Positions 9,583 through 18,586 of a stretch of DNA of 64,000 nucleotides are shown piece after piece. Within the stretch, counting starts at the first letter, position 1. Every line of letters begins with the position of its first letter. The notes under the pieces were generated by a model. The model made no database searches. It saw only the letters and a program-made list of their open reading frames with translations, and had not been told where the DNA came from. The stretch comes from Streptomyces globosus (GTDB lineage: Bacteria > Actinomycetota > Actinomycetes > Streptomycetales > Streptomycetaceae). The stretch covers positions 1,801,501-1,865,500 of the forward strand of contig NZ_CP030862.1 in the NCBI RefSeq assembly GCF_003325375.1. The letters are read 5' to 3'. The position numbers and the translations under genes were made by a program.

Positions 9583-11438
9583 GGGGCCACTCCCATCCGG
9601 TCGAGGGCGCCGGACAGCACCGCGACCGCGTCGCAGCCGGCGTGGACGTGCTCGTCGGCGGCGCCGCCCGCGGTGCCGGGCCTGCCCGCGAGGTAGACGG
9701 TCGTCGCACCGGCCGAGCGCAGGGCCGCGGCCACGGCCTCGGCGTGCTCCTCGTACAGCGCGTCGCTGGAGCACAGCACGGCCGTGCCGTCGGCGCCGCT
9801 CGCCGCGTACGCCGCGGCGGCGGTCGACGCGTCCACCGACACCGGGTCGTGGACCGGCTGGATGCCGCCCGCCTGGAACAGGTTCGCGGCGAAGGTGGCG
9901 CGCGCGGTGTGCGCGGCGGCCGGGCCGAGGGCGGCGAGGAAGATCCGCGGCCGGGCGCCCGTCGCCGCGAGGTGCCGGTCGCTGCGGGCGCGCAGCGCCT
10001 CGTACGCCTCGTCGCGCCGTACGCGGGGCAGGCCGCCGGAGGGCGCCGCGGGGGCGGGGGGCCGCTCGGGCAGCTGCTCGGACAGCAGCGGGAACTCGCT
10101 GACTCCGGTGACGGGCTCGCGCCGCTTGGCGAGCTTCGCGGAGCGCTTCGCCCAGGTGGCAGCCAGCCGGTCGGCGACCAGGCCGGAGCGCAGGGCTGTG
10201 GCGAGGCCGCCGGCCTTCTCGACGGTCTGGAAGAACTCCCAGGCGGCGTCGGCGAGTTCGTCGGTGAGCCGCTCCACGTAGTAGGAGCCGCCGGCCGGGT
10301 CGACGACCCGCGCCAGGTGCGACTCCTCCAGCAGGATGGAGGAGGTGTTGCGGGCGATGCGGCGCGCGAACGCGTCGGGCAGGCCCAGCTCGTGGTCGAA
10401 CGGCAGCACGGTGACGGAGTCCGCGCCGCCGACGCCCGCCGCCATGCAGGCGACGGTGGTGCGCAGCATGTTCACCCACGGGTCGCGGCGGGTCATCATC
10501 ACCGGCGAGGTCACCGCGTGCTGGCGCTGGGCGCCGGCGTGCGGGGCGCCGCACGCCTCGGCGACGCGGGCCCACAGGCGGCGGGCCGCGCGGAACTTCG
10601 CGATGGTGAGGAACTGGTCGGCGGTCGCCGCGTACCGGAACTCCACCTGGCCGAGGGCCGCCTCGACGCCGAGTCCGCCGGCGGTCAGCGCCCGGAGGTA
10701 GGCGGTGCCGGCGGCCAGGGACAGGCCGAGCTCCTGCGCGGCCGAGCCGCCGGCCTCGTGGTACGGCAGGGCGTCGACGGCGAGGGCGCGCAGTCCGGGC
10801 CAGTTGGCGGCCGTCTCCCGGGCGAGGGCGACGGCGGCGTCGAGGCCGGCGGCCTCCCCGGTACGGGCCTCGTGGCCGAGCGGGTCGGCGCCGAGGCAGC
10901 CGCGGGCGGCGTCCGGGGCGGTCCCGCGCTCGGCGTACAGGGCGAGCAGGGCGCGGGCGGCCGCCTCGAAGTCGGCACCGGCGTCGAGGGAGACGGGGGC
11001 GAGGTCGAGGTACACGCCGTCGAGGGCCCGGCCGAGCGCGTCGACGGGGAGGCCGTCCCCGCCGAGGCACAGCCACAGCGAGGTGACGCCGTTCTCCAGG
11101 TCGGCGAGGACGGCCTCGTTGACCTGCGCGGGGTCGGTGCCGAGGTGCCGCTGCCGCACGTCCCAACCGGAGGCGGCACCGCCCGCGGGGGTGCCGCCCC
11201 GTACGAAGGGGGCGAAACCGGGGAAACCGGTGTCCGCGGGGGTGTCGGGCACGGTGTACAGCGGGCGGGTGAGGAGCCCGTCCTCTAGCTGGGTGGACAA
11301 CGCGTCTTCCGCGGCTCCGCCGGATACGTCCTTGCCGGACTTGCGCAGTACGCCTTCTACCAGGCGCTGCCACTGCTCATGCGTCGCGTCAGGGAACTCG
11401 GCGGCCAGGGAGAGCCCGTCATCAGGCAGGACCGTCAT
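9579..11438 (-). CDS. mutA: Methylmalonyl-CoA mutase small subunit
   Basis: 619 residues, homologous over its length to MutB. The C-terminal cobalamin-type domain lacks the DxHxxG histidine motif, as in known MutA subunits, which are structural rather than catalytic. ATG 11438 starts [15 protein letters not shown] and gives the expected length. It is the first gene of the operon and ends in the GTGA overlap with mutB. A 7-bp inverted repeat (11495-11514) lies 57 bases upstream and may control the operon. Confidence 0.95.
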   Translation of the reverse strand: MTVLPDDGLSLAAEFPDATHEQWQRLVEGVLRKSGKDVSGGAAEDALSTQLEDGLLTRPLYTVPDTPADTGFPGFAPFVRGGTPAGGAASGWDVRQRHLGTDPAQVNEAVLADLENGVTSLWLCLGGDGLPVDALGRALDGVYLDLAPVSLDAGADFEAAARALLALYAERGTAPDAARGCLGADPLGHEARTGEAAGLDAAVALARETAANWPGLRALAVDALPYHEAGGSAAQELGLSLAAGTAYLRALTAGGLGVEAALGQVEFRYAATADQFLTIAKFRAARRLWARVAEACGAPHAGAQRQHAVTSPVMMTRRDPWVNMLRTTVACMAAGVGGADSVTVLPFDHELGLPDAFARRIARNTSSILLEESHLARVVDPAGGSYYVERLTDELADAAWEFFQTVEKAGGLATALRSGLVADRLAATWAKRSAKLAKRREPVTGVSEFPLLSEQLPERPPAPAAPSGGLPRVRRDEAYEALRARSDRHLAATGARPRIFLAALGPAAAHTARATFAANLFQAGGIQPVHDPVSVDASTAAAAYAASGADGTAVLCSSDALYEEHAEAVAAALRSAGATTVYLAGRPGTAGGAADEHVHAGCDAVAVLSGALDRMGVAP

Positions 11439-11494
11439 GGCTCGAATGCTAGGGGGGTCACGGTGGGGACGACCATAAGCACTGGATGTGATCT

Positions 11495-11514
11495 CCCCCT
11501 CTCATGTGAGGGGG
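11495..11514. repeat. Inverted repeat upstream of the mutA operon
   Basis: CCCCCTC (11495-11501) and GAGGGGG (11508-11514) form perfect 7-base arms around TCATGT, 57-76 bases before the mutA start. The position suits an operator in the leader or promoter of mutA; no binding protein is suggested by the sequence. Confidence 0.45.
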
Positions 11515-11704
11515 TAGGAGCGCGGAAGAGCGGGCACAACCGGAACCGTGCCCTGTTGGCGCGGCGGGCCCCGGGGCCGGCTCTGTGTATGCGCCGCGGG
11601 GCGCCCCGTGCGGCCGGGCGTGGCGGATCGCCCGGACGGCGGACCCGGCGGCGTGTCGGCCCGGACGGCCGGGCAGGGGCCGGCGCGCCCGGCCGCCCGC
11701 GGCG

Positions 11705-12421
11705 TCAGGCGGGCAGGGTGTTGCGGTGCGAGCGGCGGCGGGCCGCGCTGAAGAGGGCCTGCATCTGTGCGCCGGACTGCTCGACGTCGTCGAGGGGGGA
11801 GGGGAAGGCCAGGGTGGCGTCGCGGTGGCCGCGGCGCTCCTCCAGGCGGAGGGTGAGCCCGTAGCGGTCCATGGCCAGCGGCAGGGCGCGTACGAGGTCG
11901 GCGGTGGGCTGCGGGGTCACCAGGCGCAGCAGGAGCGTGACGAGCTCGGAGTGGTCGTCGAGGAAGTGCGTGAGCATCCCGGCCTCGTACGGGGCGAGGG
12001 GGTCGGGGGAGGCCGCCTCCAGCTCGCCGAGGCCGATGGAGGTGCGGCGGCCGTCCGGGGTCTCCAGGACGGCCCGGAGGAACTCGATGCAGGTGGAGCC
12101 CTCGGCGTCCTGGCCGCGGTAGGGGGTGAGGAGGCGGCCGGCGACGGTGACGCGGGCGCGGACCCGGTCGCGGACCGGGGTGGGCGCGATGTCGGTGAAC
12201 TCCATCCGGATCGAGGGGCGTTCCTCCATCTCGCCGCCGGGTTCGGCGGGGTGCAGGTGCAGCCGGCCCAGCGGGTCGGTGCCGTCGAGGTGGCGCACCT
12301 CGGTGGGGACGCCGTCGGTGACGACGGTCATGGAGTGGGCGGCGGCCAGGATCGAGCGGACGCGCTCGGCGTCGGTGGGGCGGCCGGCGGCAGGGGTGGC
12401 GGGTGCACCGGACATGCGCAT
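11705..12421 (-). CDS. DUF2470-domain protein under iron control
   Basis: 238 residues from ATG 12421; a second ATG six bases downstream is also possible. The C-terminal third (HFLDDHSELVTLLLRLV, then LAMDRYGLTLRL) matches the DUF2470 fold found at the C-terminus of HugZ-type heme-utilisation proteins; the N-terminal part looks like a degenerate split-barrel flavin/heme domain. A near-consensus DmdR/IdeR iron box lies 32-50 bases upstream, so expression is probably repressed when iron is sufficient. A role in heme or iron metabolism is likely; enzymatic activity is not certain. Confidence 0.82.
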   Translation of the reverse strand: MRMSGAPATPAAGRPTDAERVRSILAAAHSMTVVTDGVPTEVRHLDGTDPLGRLHLHPAEPGGEMEERPSIRMEFTDIAPTPVRDRVRARVTVAGRLLTPYRGQDAEGSTCIEFLRAVLETPDGRRTSIGLGELEAASPDPLAPYEAGMLTHFLDDHSELVTLLLRLVTPQPTADLVRALPLAMDRYGLTLRLEERRGHRDATLAFPSPLDDVEQSGAQMQALFSAARRRSHRNTLPA

Positions 12422-12452
12422 GCGGATCTCTCCATCGTCCTGGACTGCAAAC

Positions 12453-12471
12453 TTAGGCATGCCTAACCTAA
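12453..12471 (-). promoter_or_regulatory. Iron box (DmdR1/IdeR/DtxR operator)
   Basis: Read on the minus strand the site is TTAGGTTAGGCATGCCTAA, close to the 19-base consensus TTAGGTTAGGCTAACCTAA of DtxR-family iron repressors; its inner 14 bases (TTAGGCATGCCTAA) are a perfect palindrome. It lies just upstream of the DUF2470 gene on the same strand. Confidence 0.85.
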
Positions 12472-12587
12472 CCGATTGTCGGTGGGGTGGACACCCCGCC
12501 CCGCCGAGACGCCCGCGTTTCCGTGCGCCCCCCGTGTCGGCCGTGTCGTTGTTGGGCTGAACGGGTGAAACACGAGAGGATGGGGGG

Positions 12588-12623
12588 ATGCACATGAAGC
12601 GCGCGGCCGAGGCGGCCCGGTGA
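12588..12623 (+). CDS. Possible 11-codon leader peptide before the SepF-like gene
   Basis: ATG 12588 opens an 11-codon frame (MHMKRAAEAAR) after a GAGAGGA stretch (12574-12580) and ends in TGA 12621-12623, which overlaps the GTG start of the next gene as GTGA. The SepF-like gene has no ribosome-binding site of its own, so reading this short frame would couple its translation. This is inference from layout only. Confidence 0.4.
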   Translation: MHMKRAAEAAR

Positions 12624-13015
12624 GCAGGTACGACGTCACGGACGAACAGTGGGAGGGTCTCGCGCAGGTGGTTCCCCTGCGCAGTCGCAACGAGTGGCCC
12701 TCACGGGTGGACCACCGCACGATCCCCGCGTCCTCCGGGACCGCGGCCGCCGAACAGCGGCGCTTCGTCGTGATCCGGGTGCAGGTCTTCGCCGACGCGC
12801 GGGAGGTGGCCGAGTACCTGATCGCGCAGGTCCCCGTCCTCCTCGACCTCACCGGGGCCGACACTGAAGTAGCCAAGCGGATCCTGGACTTCAGCAGCGG
12901 GGTCGTCTTCGGACTGGGCAGCGGCATGCACCGCGTCGACCGGAACGTCTTCCTGCTGGCCCCCGTCGGAACCGAGGTCGAGGGGATCGCGGCCGCGGCC
13001 GTCCCCCGATCGTAG
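12620..13015 (+). CDS. SepF-like cell-division protein
   Basis: 131 residues. The C-terminal 80 (VVIRVQVFADAREVAEYL, DLTGADTEVAKRILDF, FGLGSGMHRVDRNVFLLAP) match the SepF core that dimerises and binds the FtsZ tail. It lacks the usual amphipathic N-terminal membrane helix and long linker, so it resembles the shorter SepF-like paralogues of Streptomyces rather than the main SepF of the division cluster. GTG 12620 overlaps the stop of an 11-codon upstream frame. It may modulate septation during sporulation; that is inference from family. Confidence 0.85.
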   Translation: MSRYDVTDEQWEGLAQVVPLRSRNEWPSRVDHRTIPASSGTAAAEQRRFVVIRVQVFADAREVAEYLIAQVPVLLDLTGADTEVAKRILDFSSGVVFGLGSGMHRVDRNVFLLAPVGTEVEGIAAAAVPRS

Positions 13016-13081
13016 GAAGGTCGCGCCGAGGTAACGGTTCGGCGTGCCGGGGGAGTTCCCGGCGGGCCTACCGTCCGGCGC

Positions 13082-14509
13082 ATGGACGCCACCCCGGACA
13101 CGGCGGAGCCCCGGCCCCGCACGGGTCCCGCCGTACCCGAGCAATCCCGCCTGACCCGACGGGGGCACCGCCCGGGCGCTGCGCCGCGGGCCGGCGGCCC
13201 GCGGCCCGCGGCGGCGGCCGGTCCGGCGCGGCATCCGGCGGCGCCGGGCGCGGCGCCTGCCGCGGCTGCCCCGCCGTACGGGCACGGGACCCCGGACGGC
13301 GGGGCCTCTGCCGCGCCCGGAGCCGCCGGCGGGGCCGGGCCGGTGCGGCCCGTCGTCGGCGAGCTGCGGCTCTCCGCCTTCGGACCGCACCGGGGCCTCG
13401 CCCTGCCGCTGGCCCCCGTCACCTTCCTCACCGGGCCGAGCGGCAGCGGCAAGTCCCACGTCCTCGCAGCCCACGAAGCCCTCGCCGCCCTCGCCGCGGG
13501 CGCCACCCTGGAGGCGGCCTTCCCCGACCCCGCCGCCCGCGTCCCCGACCGGGCCCCAGTCGACGCCCAGGGGCGCCGCGGCTTCCGGATCGGCTGCACG
13601 GTCGACGGCCCCGCGGGCCCGGTCCGCCTCGACCTCGCCGTACAGGCCGAACCCGCCCTGCGGATCGTCGGCGAACGCCTCACCGCGAACGGCGAGACCC
13701 TGCTCGGCACCGCCCTGCGCGACCCCGGCCGCCGCAGCGTCCAGGCCGCCTGGCTGACCGGCGGCAGCGCCGCCGTCACCCGCGCCCCCTTCCCCGACGA
13801 CCGGCTCGGCACCGCCCTCATCCCCCTGCGCGTCGCCGGCGCCACCCCCGGTCAGCGGCGCGTCCTCGCCGCCGCCGAACAGGTCGTCGTCGCCCTCCGC
13901 TCCGTGTTCGCCTGCGACCCGGAGCCGGAGCGGATGCGCGCCCCAGCGGTGCACGGCGAGGGCCGGCTGCTCCGCGACTGCGCCAACCTCGCCGACGTAC
14001 TGCGCCGCACCCGCCACGAGTGCACCACCCGCCACACGCTGCTCGCGCGCGCCGCACAGGCCGCCTGTGCGGGACGGGTCCACGGCCTCGACGTCCTCAC
14101 CTCCTGTGACCGGTCCGGCCCCGTCACCGCCGCCCTGGACCGCGGGCCCGGGCAGCCCGCCACCGCACTCGGCCGACTCGGCTCCGGCGAACTCCGCTTC
14201 CTCGCCCTGGCCCTCGTCCTGCTCACCGGCCCCGGGGTGCTCGCCATGGACCCCGCCGCCGAACTGCTCTCCGCCCGCCAGGCCCTCACCGTCCTCGCCG
14301 ACGGCTTCGACCGCGGGCTGGACCGGCGGCAGAACGCCGAACTGCTGCGCCTCGCGCTCCTCGCCGGCGGCCGCGGCCACGTCCGCCTCCTGGCGGCCGT
14401 CGGGGAGGAGGCCGCGGCGGCCGCCCGCGAGGCCCCCGGGGCGGCGGTGGTAGACCTGGGGCATGACCGACACGCCCGAGACGAACAGCGAACCGCACGA
14501 GACCGCTGA
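13082..14509 (+). CDS. P-loop ATPase with disordered N-terminus
   Basis: 475 residues. The first 95 or so are Pro/Ala/Gly-rich and probably disordered. An ATPase head follows with Walker A (TGPSGSGKSH, near residue 117), then a signature-like segment (RLGSGELRFLALALVLL) and a Walker B-like strand (GVLAMDPAAEL). This is the layout of short SMC/RecF-type AAA ATPases without the long coiled coil. The last 47 bases overlap the start of the MazG-type gene, so the two are co-translated. The function is unknown; a DNA-related role is suggested only by the fold. Confidence 0.75.
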   Translation: MDATPDTAEPRPRTGPAVPEQSRLTRRGHRPGAAPRAGGPRPAAAAGPARHPAAPGAAPAAAAPPYGHGTPDGGASAAPGAAGGAGPVRPVVGELRLSAFGPHRGLALPLAPVTFLTGPSGSGKSHVLAAHEALAALAAGATLEAAFPDPAARVPDRAPVDAQGRRGFRIGCTVDGPAGPVRLDLAVQAEPALRIVGERLTANGETLLGTALRDPGRRSVQAAWLTGGSAAVTRAPFPDDRLGTALIPLRVAGATPGQRRVLAAAEQVVVALRSVFACDPEPERMRAPAVHGEGRLLRDCANLADVLRRTRHECTTRHTLLARAAQAACAGRVHGLDVLTSCDRSGPVTAALDRGPGQPATALGRLGSGELRFLALALVLLTGPGVLAMDPAAELLSARQALTVLADGFDRGLDRRQNAELLRLALLAGGRGHVRLLAAVGEEAAAAAREAPGAAVVDLGHDRHARDEQRTARDR

Positions 14510-14858
14510 CGAGCGCCTGTACCGACTCCAGCAGCGTCTGGCGGAGTTCGCGGCGGCCCGCGGCTGGGAGCCGTACCACACCCCGAAGAACCTGGCCGTC
14601 GCGCTGAGCGTGGAGGCGTCCGAACTCGTCGAGATCTTCCAGTGGCTGACACCCGAGCAGTCGGCGCGGGTCATGGACGAGCCGGACACCGCGCACCGCG
14701 TGGCCGACGAGGCCGCCGACGTGCTCGCCTACCTGCTGCAGTTCTGCGAGGTCCTGGGGGTGGACGTGCTGGACGCGCTCGCCGCGAAGATCGAGAGGAA
14801 CGAGCTCCGCTTCCCGGTGGCCGGCCCCACCACCCCAGGCCGTCACTCTTCGGAGTGA
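14463..14858 (+). CDS. MazG-type nucleotide pyrophosphohydrolase
   Basis: 131 residues, an all-alpha MazG-like/dCTPase fold: LSVEASELVEIFQWL, then RVADEAADVLAYLLQFCEVLGVD supply the paired acidic metal-binding helices (ExxE and ExxxD). Such proteins hydrolyse (d)NTPs, often non-canonical ones, to monophosphate and pyrophosphate. ATG 14463 lies inside the end of the upstream ATPase gene. The conserved pairing with an ATPase suggests joint expression; the preferred nucleotide is not clear. Confidence 0.88.
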   Translation: MTDTPETNSEPHETADERLYRLQQRLAEFAAARGWEPYHTPKNLAVALSVEASELVEIFQWLTPEQSARVMDEPDTAHRVADEAADVLAYLLQFCEVLGVDVLDALAAKIERNELRFPVAGPTTPGRHSSE

Positions 14859-14981
14859 TGGCGTCGTCCACAACCCTGTCTCTGTCCAGAGATTTCCGAA
14901 TACCCCTGGCTTTACTGGCGCATTGCCCTCACTCTGGGTAGTGGTGAGAACGGCGGATGTCGTGCGGACGGGGGACGGCAT

Positions 14982-15455
14982 ATGGATGCGGTACGGCTCA
15001 TCACGGCCGGCCGCCACGCGCTGGCGCACAGCGGGGCGGCGATGGACATCGTGTGGGAGGCCTGGCAGACCCAGGCCCTGGCCCAGGGCATGGGCCACTG
15101 GCTCGCGGTCAGCGGGCCGCGGGAACTGAGAGCGGAGGCGCGGGGCCTGGGCGAAGCGGGAGGCAGAGGCTGCGGGGTGTTCCACAGAGCGGCCCTGCGC
15201 GGGGAGCGCGCGGCACCGGACCAGCCGCCGCGCGCGGCCCAGCTGACCGTGGTGACCGACGTCCGGGGCTCCCTCCTCGGCCTCCAGGACCTCCTCGGGG
15301 AGGTCGGCATGGCCCTGGTCGGGGTCGCCTGCGGCACGGACGACGAGGGCCTGTACTGGCAGTGCATGGAGTCGATCGACGCGGCCGACGAGTCGAGCGA
15401 CCGGGTCCGCGCGCTCCTGCGCCGCCTGACGGCCCACCACCACGGCGCAGCCTGA
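14982..15455 (+). CDS. Conserved hypothetical protein, DUF6099-like
   Basis: 157 residues, soluble, with no signal peptide or membrane segment. It is mainly helical and ends in an acidic helix followed by HHHGAA. I tentatively associate it with the Streptomyces family DUF6099 because of its N-terminal helix (MDAVRLITAGRHALAHS) and its position after the MazG gene; the assignment is uncertain and no function is known. Confidence 0.65.
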   Translation: MDAVRLITAGRHALAHSGAAMDIVWEAWQTQALAQGMGHWLAVSGPRELRAEARGLGEAGGRGCGVFHRAALRGERAAPDQPPRAAQLTVVTDVRGSLLGLQDLLGEVGMALVGVACGTDDEGLYWQCMESIDAADESSDRVRALLRRLTAHHHGAA

Positions 15456-15592
15456 CCCGCCTCCGCGTCCCCGTCCAGGTCCCCCGACCGGGGCCGGGGC
15501 CGGGACCGGCCGGGGCGGAGAGCAGCCCGACCGCCGGGGCCGCTCCCGGGGGTGGGGCCGCTCCCGCGCGCCACCGGCCGGGGTGGCCGCTG

Positions 15593-15787
15593 CTACGGGG
15601 TGCGGCCCGGGCCCGCGGCGCGGTCCGTGGAGGACTGGAGTTCGGCGTCCAGTCGGGACAGGTCCGCGTTCAGGGCCGCCATCAGGTCCTCCATCTGCTG
15701 GAGGAGGTTCTTCGGAGGGTCGGCCGCGGCCGGGTCGCGGCGCATGTCGTCCTGTCCGGGGTGTTCGGATGCGGACTCGTGGGACAT
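15593..15787 (-). CDS. Small coiled-coil protein
   Basis: 64 residues from ATG 15787, which follows a strong GAGGAGG ribosome-binding site on the minus strand. The N-terminal half is polar (MSHESASEHPGQDDMRRD). The C-terminal half (LLQQMEDLMAALNADLSRLD) has a leucine heptad pattern that predicts a short coiled coil. I do not recognise a family. The good ribosome-binding site and clean heptads argue that it is real. Confidence 0.55.
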   Translation of the reverse strand: MSHESASEHPGQDDMRRDPAAADPPKNLLQQMEDLMAALNADLSRLDAELQSSTDRAAGPGRTP

Positions 15788-16085
15788 GGCGGCCTCCTCG
15801 GCCCCGGCCCTTCCGCGGGCGGAAGGGGGCAGCGGTCGTGCCGGCGGGCGGGCCGCCGGCGCGCGGGCCGGGCGGTCCGGCTCCGACCGGGGAAACGATT
15901 CCCGTCGGCGGCTGGTCACTGGCCGTGGCCGCGGGCGGCTCCCGGTTGACGGAGATTCACCCTGCGGGGGCGGCGAGGTGCAGGATGGGTGGCGTGGAAC
16001 ACGCCGTGCACGCCGTACACCGCCGCACACCGCAGGATCGTCAGGATCGTCCGGATCGGCCGGACCCGCTGGGGCGGTGGGAGGC

Positions 16086-17033
16086 GTGACGCGGGCGACC
16101 GCGCCGTTCGCCGACGCGCTCGCCGCGCGGGCGCTCGTGCTCGACGGCGGGCTCAGCAACCAGCTCGCCGACCAGGGCTGCGAGCTGTCCGGCGGCCTGT
16201 GGACCGGCCGGGTGCTCGCCGAGCGGCCCGACCAGGTGCAGGCCGCGCACACGGCGTACGCGCAGGCCGGCGCCGAGGTGCTGATCACCGCGAGCTACCA
16301 GGTGGGCTACGAGGCCTTCGCCGCCCGCGGCCGCGGCCGCGCCGAGACCACCGGGCTGCTGCACCGCAGCGTCCGCCTCGCCGCCCGCGCCGCCGACGCC
16401 GCCGGGCACGACGTGTGGGTCGCCGCGTCCGTCGGCCCGTACGGCGCGGTCCTCGCCGACGGCTCCGAGTACCGCGGCCGGTACGGGCTGAGCAGGCGGC
16501 AGCTCGCCGCGTTCCACCGGCCCCGCATCGAGGCGCTCCTCAGCGCCGGGCCCGACGTGCTGGCCGTCGAGACCGTCCCCGACGCCGACGAGGCCGAAGC
16601 CGTCCTCGGTGTGCTCGCCGAGACCGGGGCACGGGCCTGGCTGTCGTACACCGTCGCCGACGGCCGCACCCGGGCCGGCGGGCCGCTCGCCGAGGCGTTC
16701 GCCCTGGCCGGGGAGTCCCCGCAGGTCGTCGCGGTCGGCGTGAACTGCTGCGACCCCCGGGACGTGCTGCCCGCCCTGGAGGAGGCCGCCTCCGCCACCG
16801 GCAAACCGCTGCTCGCCTACCCGAACGACGGCTCCGCGTGGGACGCCGCCGCGGCGATCTGGGAGCACCCGGCCGCCCCCGCCCCCTGGCCCGTCCGGGC
16901 CTGGCAGCGGACCGGCGCCCGCCTCCTCGGCGGCTGCTGCCGGATCGGCCCCCGCCGCATCGCCGCCCTCGCGGCCGCCGTGCACGGCACCCCGCCGGAC
17001 CGGCCCCGCGGAACGGCCGCCCCCGGAAAATAG
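16086..17033 (+). CDS. mmuM: Homocysteine S-methyltransferase
   Basis: 315 residues, a (beta/alpha)8 barrel with the zinc cysteines in the usual places: GVNCCDP (about residue 222) and LLGGCCRIGP near the C-terminus (about residue 281). It transfers a methyl group from S-methylmethionine or S-adenosylmethionine to homocysteine, forming methionine. GTG 16086 gives the family length and start (LDGGLSNQLADQG). It is 38 bases upstream of the RNA repair genes, so it may be co-transcribed with them and could help recycle the S-adenosyl group after Hen1 methylation; that link is inference. Confidence 0.92.
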   Translation: MTRATAPFADALAARALVLDGGLSNQLADQGCELSGGLWTGRVLAERPDQVQAAHTAYAQAGAEVLITASYQVGYEAFAARGRGRAETTGLLHRSVRLAARAADAAGHDVWVAASVGPYGAVLADGSEYRGRYGLSRRQLAAFHRPRIEALLSAGPDVLAVETVPDADEAEAVLGVLAETGARAWLSYTVADGRTRAGGPLAEAFALAGESPQVVAVGVNCCDPRDVLPALEEAASATGKPLLAYPNDGSAWDAAAAIWEHPAAPAPWPVRAWQRTGARLLGGCCRIGPRRIAALAAAVHGTPPDRPRGTAAPGK

Positions 17034-17071
17034 GCGGCGGACGGGCGGGCCCGGCGGCAAGAATCGGAAGC

Positions 17072-18586
17072 GTGTTCCTGACGATCTCCACCACCGGTAC
17101 CCCCGACCGCCCCGCCACCGACCTGGGATTCCTGCTGCACAAGCATCCCGGCAAGGCGCAGGCGTTCACCACCTCCCACGGCACCGCCCACGTCTTCTAC
17201 CCCGAGGCCGGGGACGAGCGCTGCACGGCGGCCCTGCTGCTGGAGGTGGACCCCGTCGCGCTCGTCCGGCGCGGCCAGGGCAAGGGCCGGGGCGGAGCGC
17301 CCGACACCGCACTCGCCCAGTACGTCAACGACCGCCCCTACGCCGCCTCCTCGCTGCTCGCCGTCGCGCTGCGCAGCGTCTTCGGCAGCGCCCTGAACGG
17401 CAGGTGCGCCGCCCGCCCCGACCTCGTCGACGAGCCGCGCGGCCTGCGGATCGAGATTCCCGTCCTGCCCGCGCGCGGCGGGCCGGAGCTCGTGCACCGG
17501 CTGTTCGGCCCCCTCGGCTGGGACCTCGTACGGCCCGAGCCGCTCCCGCTCGACGAGCGGTTCCCCGAGTGGGGGGACTCCCGGTACGTACGCCTCGTCC
17601 TGGAGGGCCGGCTGCGGCTCGCGGACGCGCTGCGGCAGCTGTACGTCCTGCTGCCCGTCCTCGACGACGCCAAGCACTACTGGGTCGCCCCCGACGAGGT
17701 CGACAAGCTGCTGCGCGCCGGCGACGGCTGGCTCGCCGGGCACCCGGAGCACGGGCTGATCACCTCCCGCTACCTCGCCCGCCACAAGCGGCTGACCCGG
17801 GACGCCCTGGAGCGCCTGGAGCTGGCCCGCCTCGCCGAGGCGGACGGCAGCCCGGCCGAGGACATCGACAACGCCGTCGACGAGGACACCGACACCGCCG
17901 ACCGCCCGCTGCCGCTCGCCGTGCTGCGCCGCGAGGCCGTCACCGCGGCGCTGCGCGCCGCCGGCGCCGCCCGGGTCCTCGACCTCGGCTGCGGGCAGGG
18001 CGCCCTGGTGCAGCAGCTCCTGAAGGACACCTCCTTCACGGAGATCACCGGCGTCGACGTGTCCGTACGGGCCCTCGCCACGGCCGCGAAGCGGCTGCGG
18101 CTGGAACGCATGGGCGAGCTGCAGGCCGGCCGGGTCCGCCTCCTCCAGGGCTCCCTCACGTACACGGACAAGCGGCTCGCCGGCTACGACGCGGCCGTCC
18201 TCAGCGAGGTCGTCGAGCACGTCGACCCGCCGCGGCTGCCCGCCCTGGAGTACGCGGTGTTCGGCTCGGCGCGCCCGCGGACCGTCCTCGTCACCACCCC
18301 GAACGCCGAGTACAACGTCCGCTGGGAGACCCTGCCCGCCGGGCAGGTCCGGCACCCCGACCACCGCTTCGAGTGGACCCGCGCCGAATTCCGCGACTGG
18401 GCCGGTGCCGTCGCCGGCCGGCACGGCTACACCGTCGCGTACGTGCCCGTCGGGGACGACGACCCCGAGGTCGGCCCGCCCACGCAGATGGCCGTCTTCA
18501 CCCTGGCCGACCCGGCCACCGCCACCCGCACCGGTGCCACCGCCGCCGCCCGCACCGACGCCCCGAAGGAGGGAGAGGCCGCATGA
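17072..18586 (+). CDS. hen1: Bacterial Hen1 RNA 3'-terminal 2'-O-methyltransferase
   Basis: 504 residues. The N-terminal half (to about residue 270) matches the Pnkp-ligase-activating domain of bacterial Hen1. The C-terminal half is a class-I methyltransferase with the SAM motif DLGCGQG (near 302) and the metal-site motif EVVEHV (E-x-x-E-H), with a further His in DHRFEWTR. It methylates the ribose 2'-OH at the 3' end of cleaved RNA before ligation, so the repaired RNA resists recutting at the same site. GTG 17072 starts the conserved VFLTIST strand. The stop overlaps the pnkp start as ATGA. Confidence 0.95.
   Translation: MFLTISTTGTPDRPATDLGFLLHKHPGKAQAFTTSHGTAHVFYPEAGDERCTAALLLEVDPVALVRRGQGKGRGGAPDTALAQYVNDRPYAASSLLAVALRSVFGSALNGRCAARPDLVDEPRGLRIEIPVLPARGGPELVHRLFGPLGWDLVRPEPLPLDERFPEWGDSRYVRLVLEGRLRLADALRQLYVLLPVLDDAKHYWVAPDEVDKLLRAGDGWLAGHPEHGLITSRYLARHKRLTRDALERLELARLAEADGSPAEDIDNAVDEDTDTADRPLPLAVLRREAVTAALRAAGAARVLDLGCGQGALVQQLLKDTSFTEITGVDVSVRALATAAKRLRLERMGELQAGRVRLLQGSLTYTDKRLAGYDAAVLSEVVEHVDPPRLPALEYAVFGSARPRTVLVTTPNAEYNVRWETLPAGQVRHPDHRFEWTRAEFRDWAGAVAGRHGYTVAYVPVGDDDPEVGPPTQMAVFTLADPATATRTGATAAARTDAPKEGEAA

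Noticed and set aside
12701..14689. 662-codon minus-strand frame opposite the SepF-like and ATPase genes
   Set aside because: Low-complexity Gly/Ala composition and no ribosome-binding site; the plus-strand genes there have recognisable motifs.
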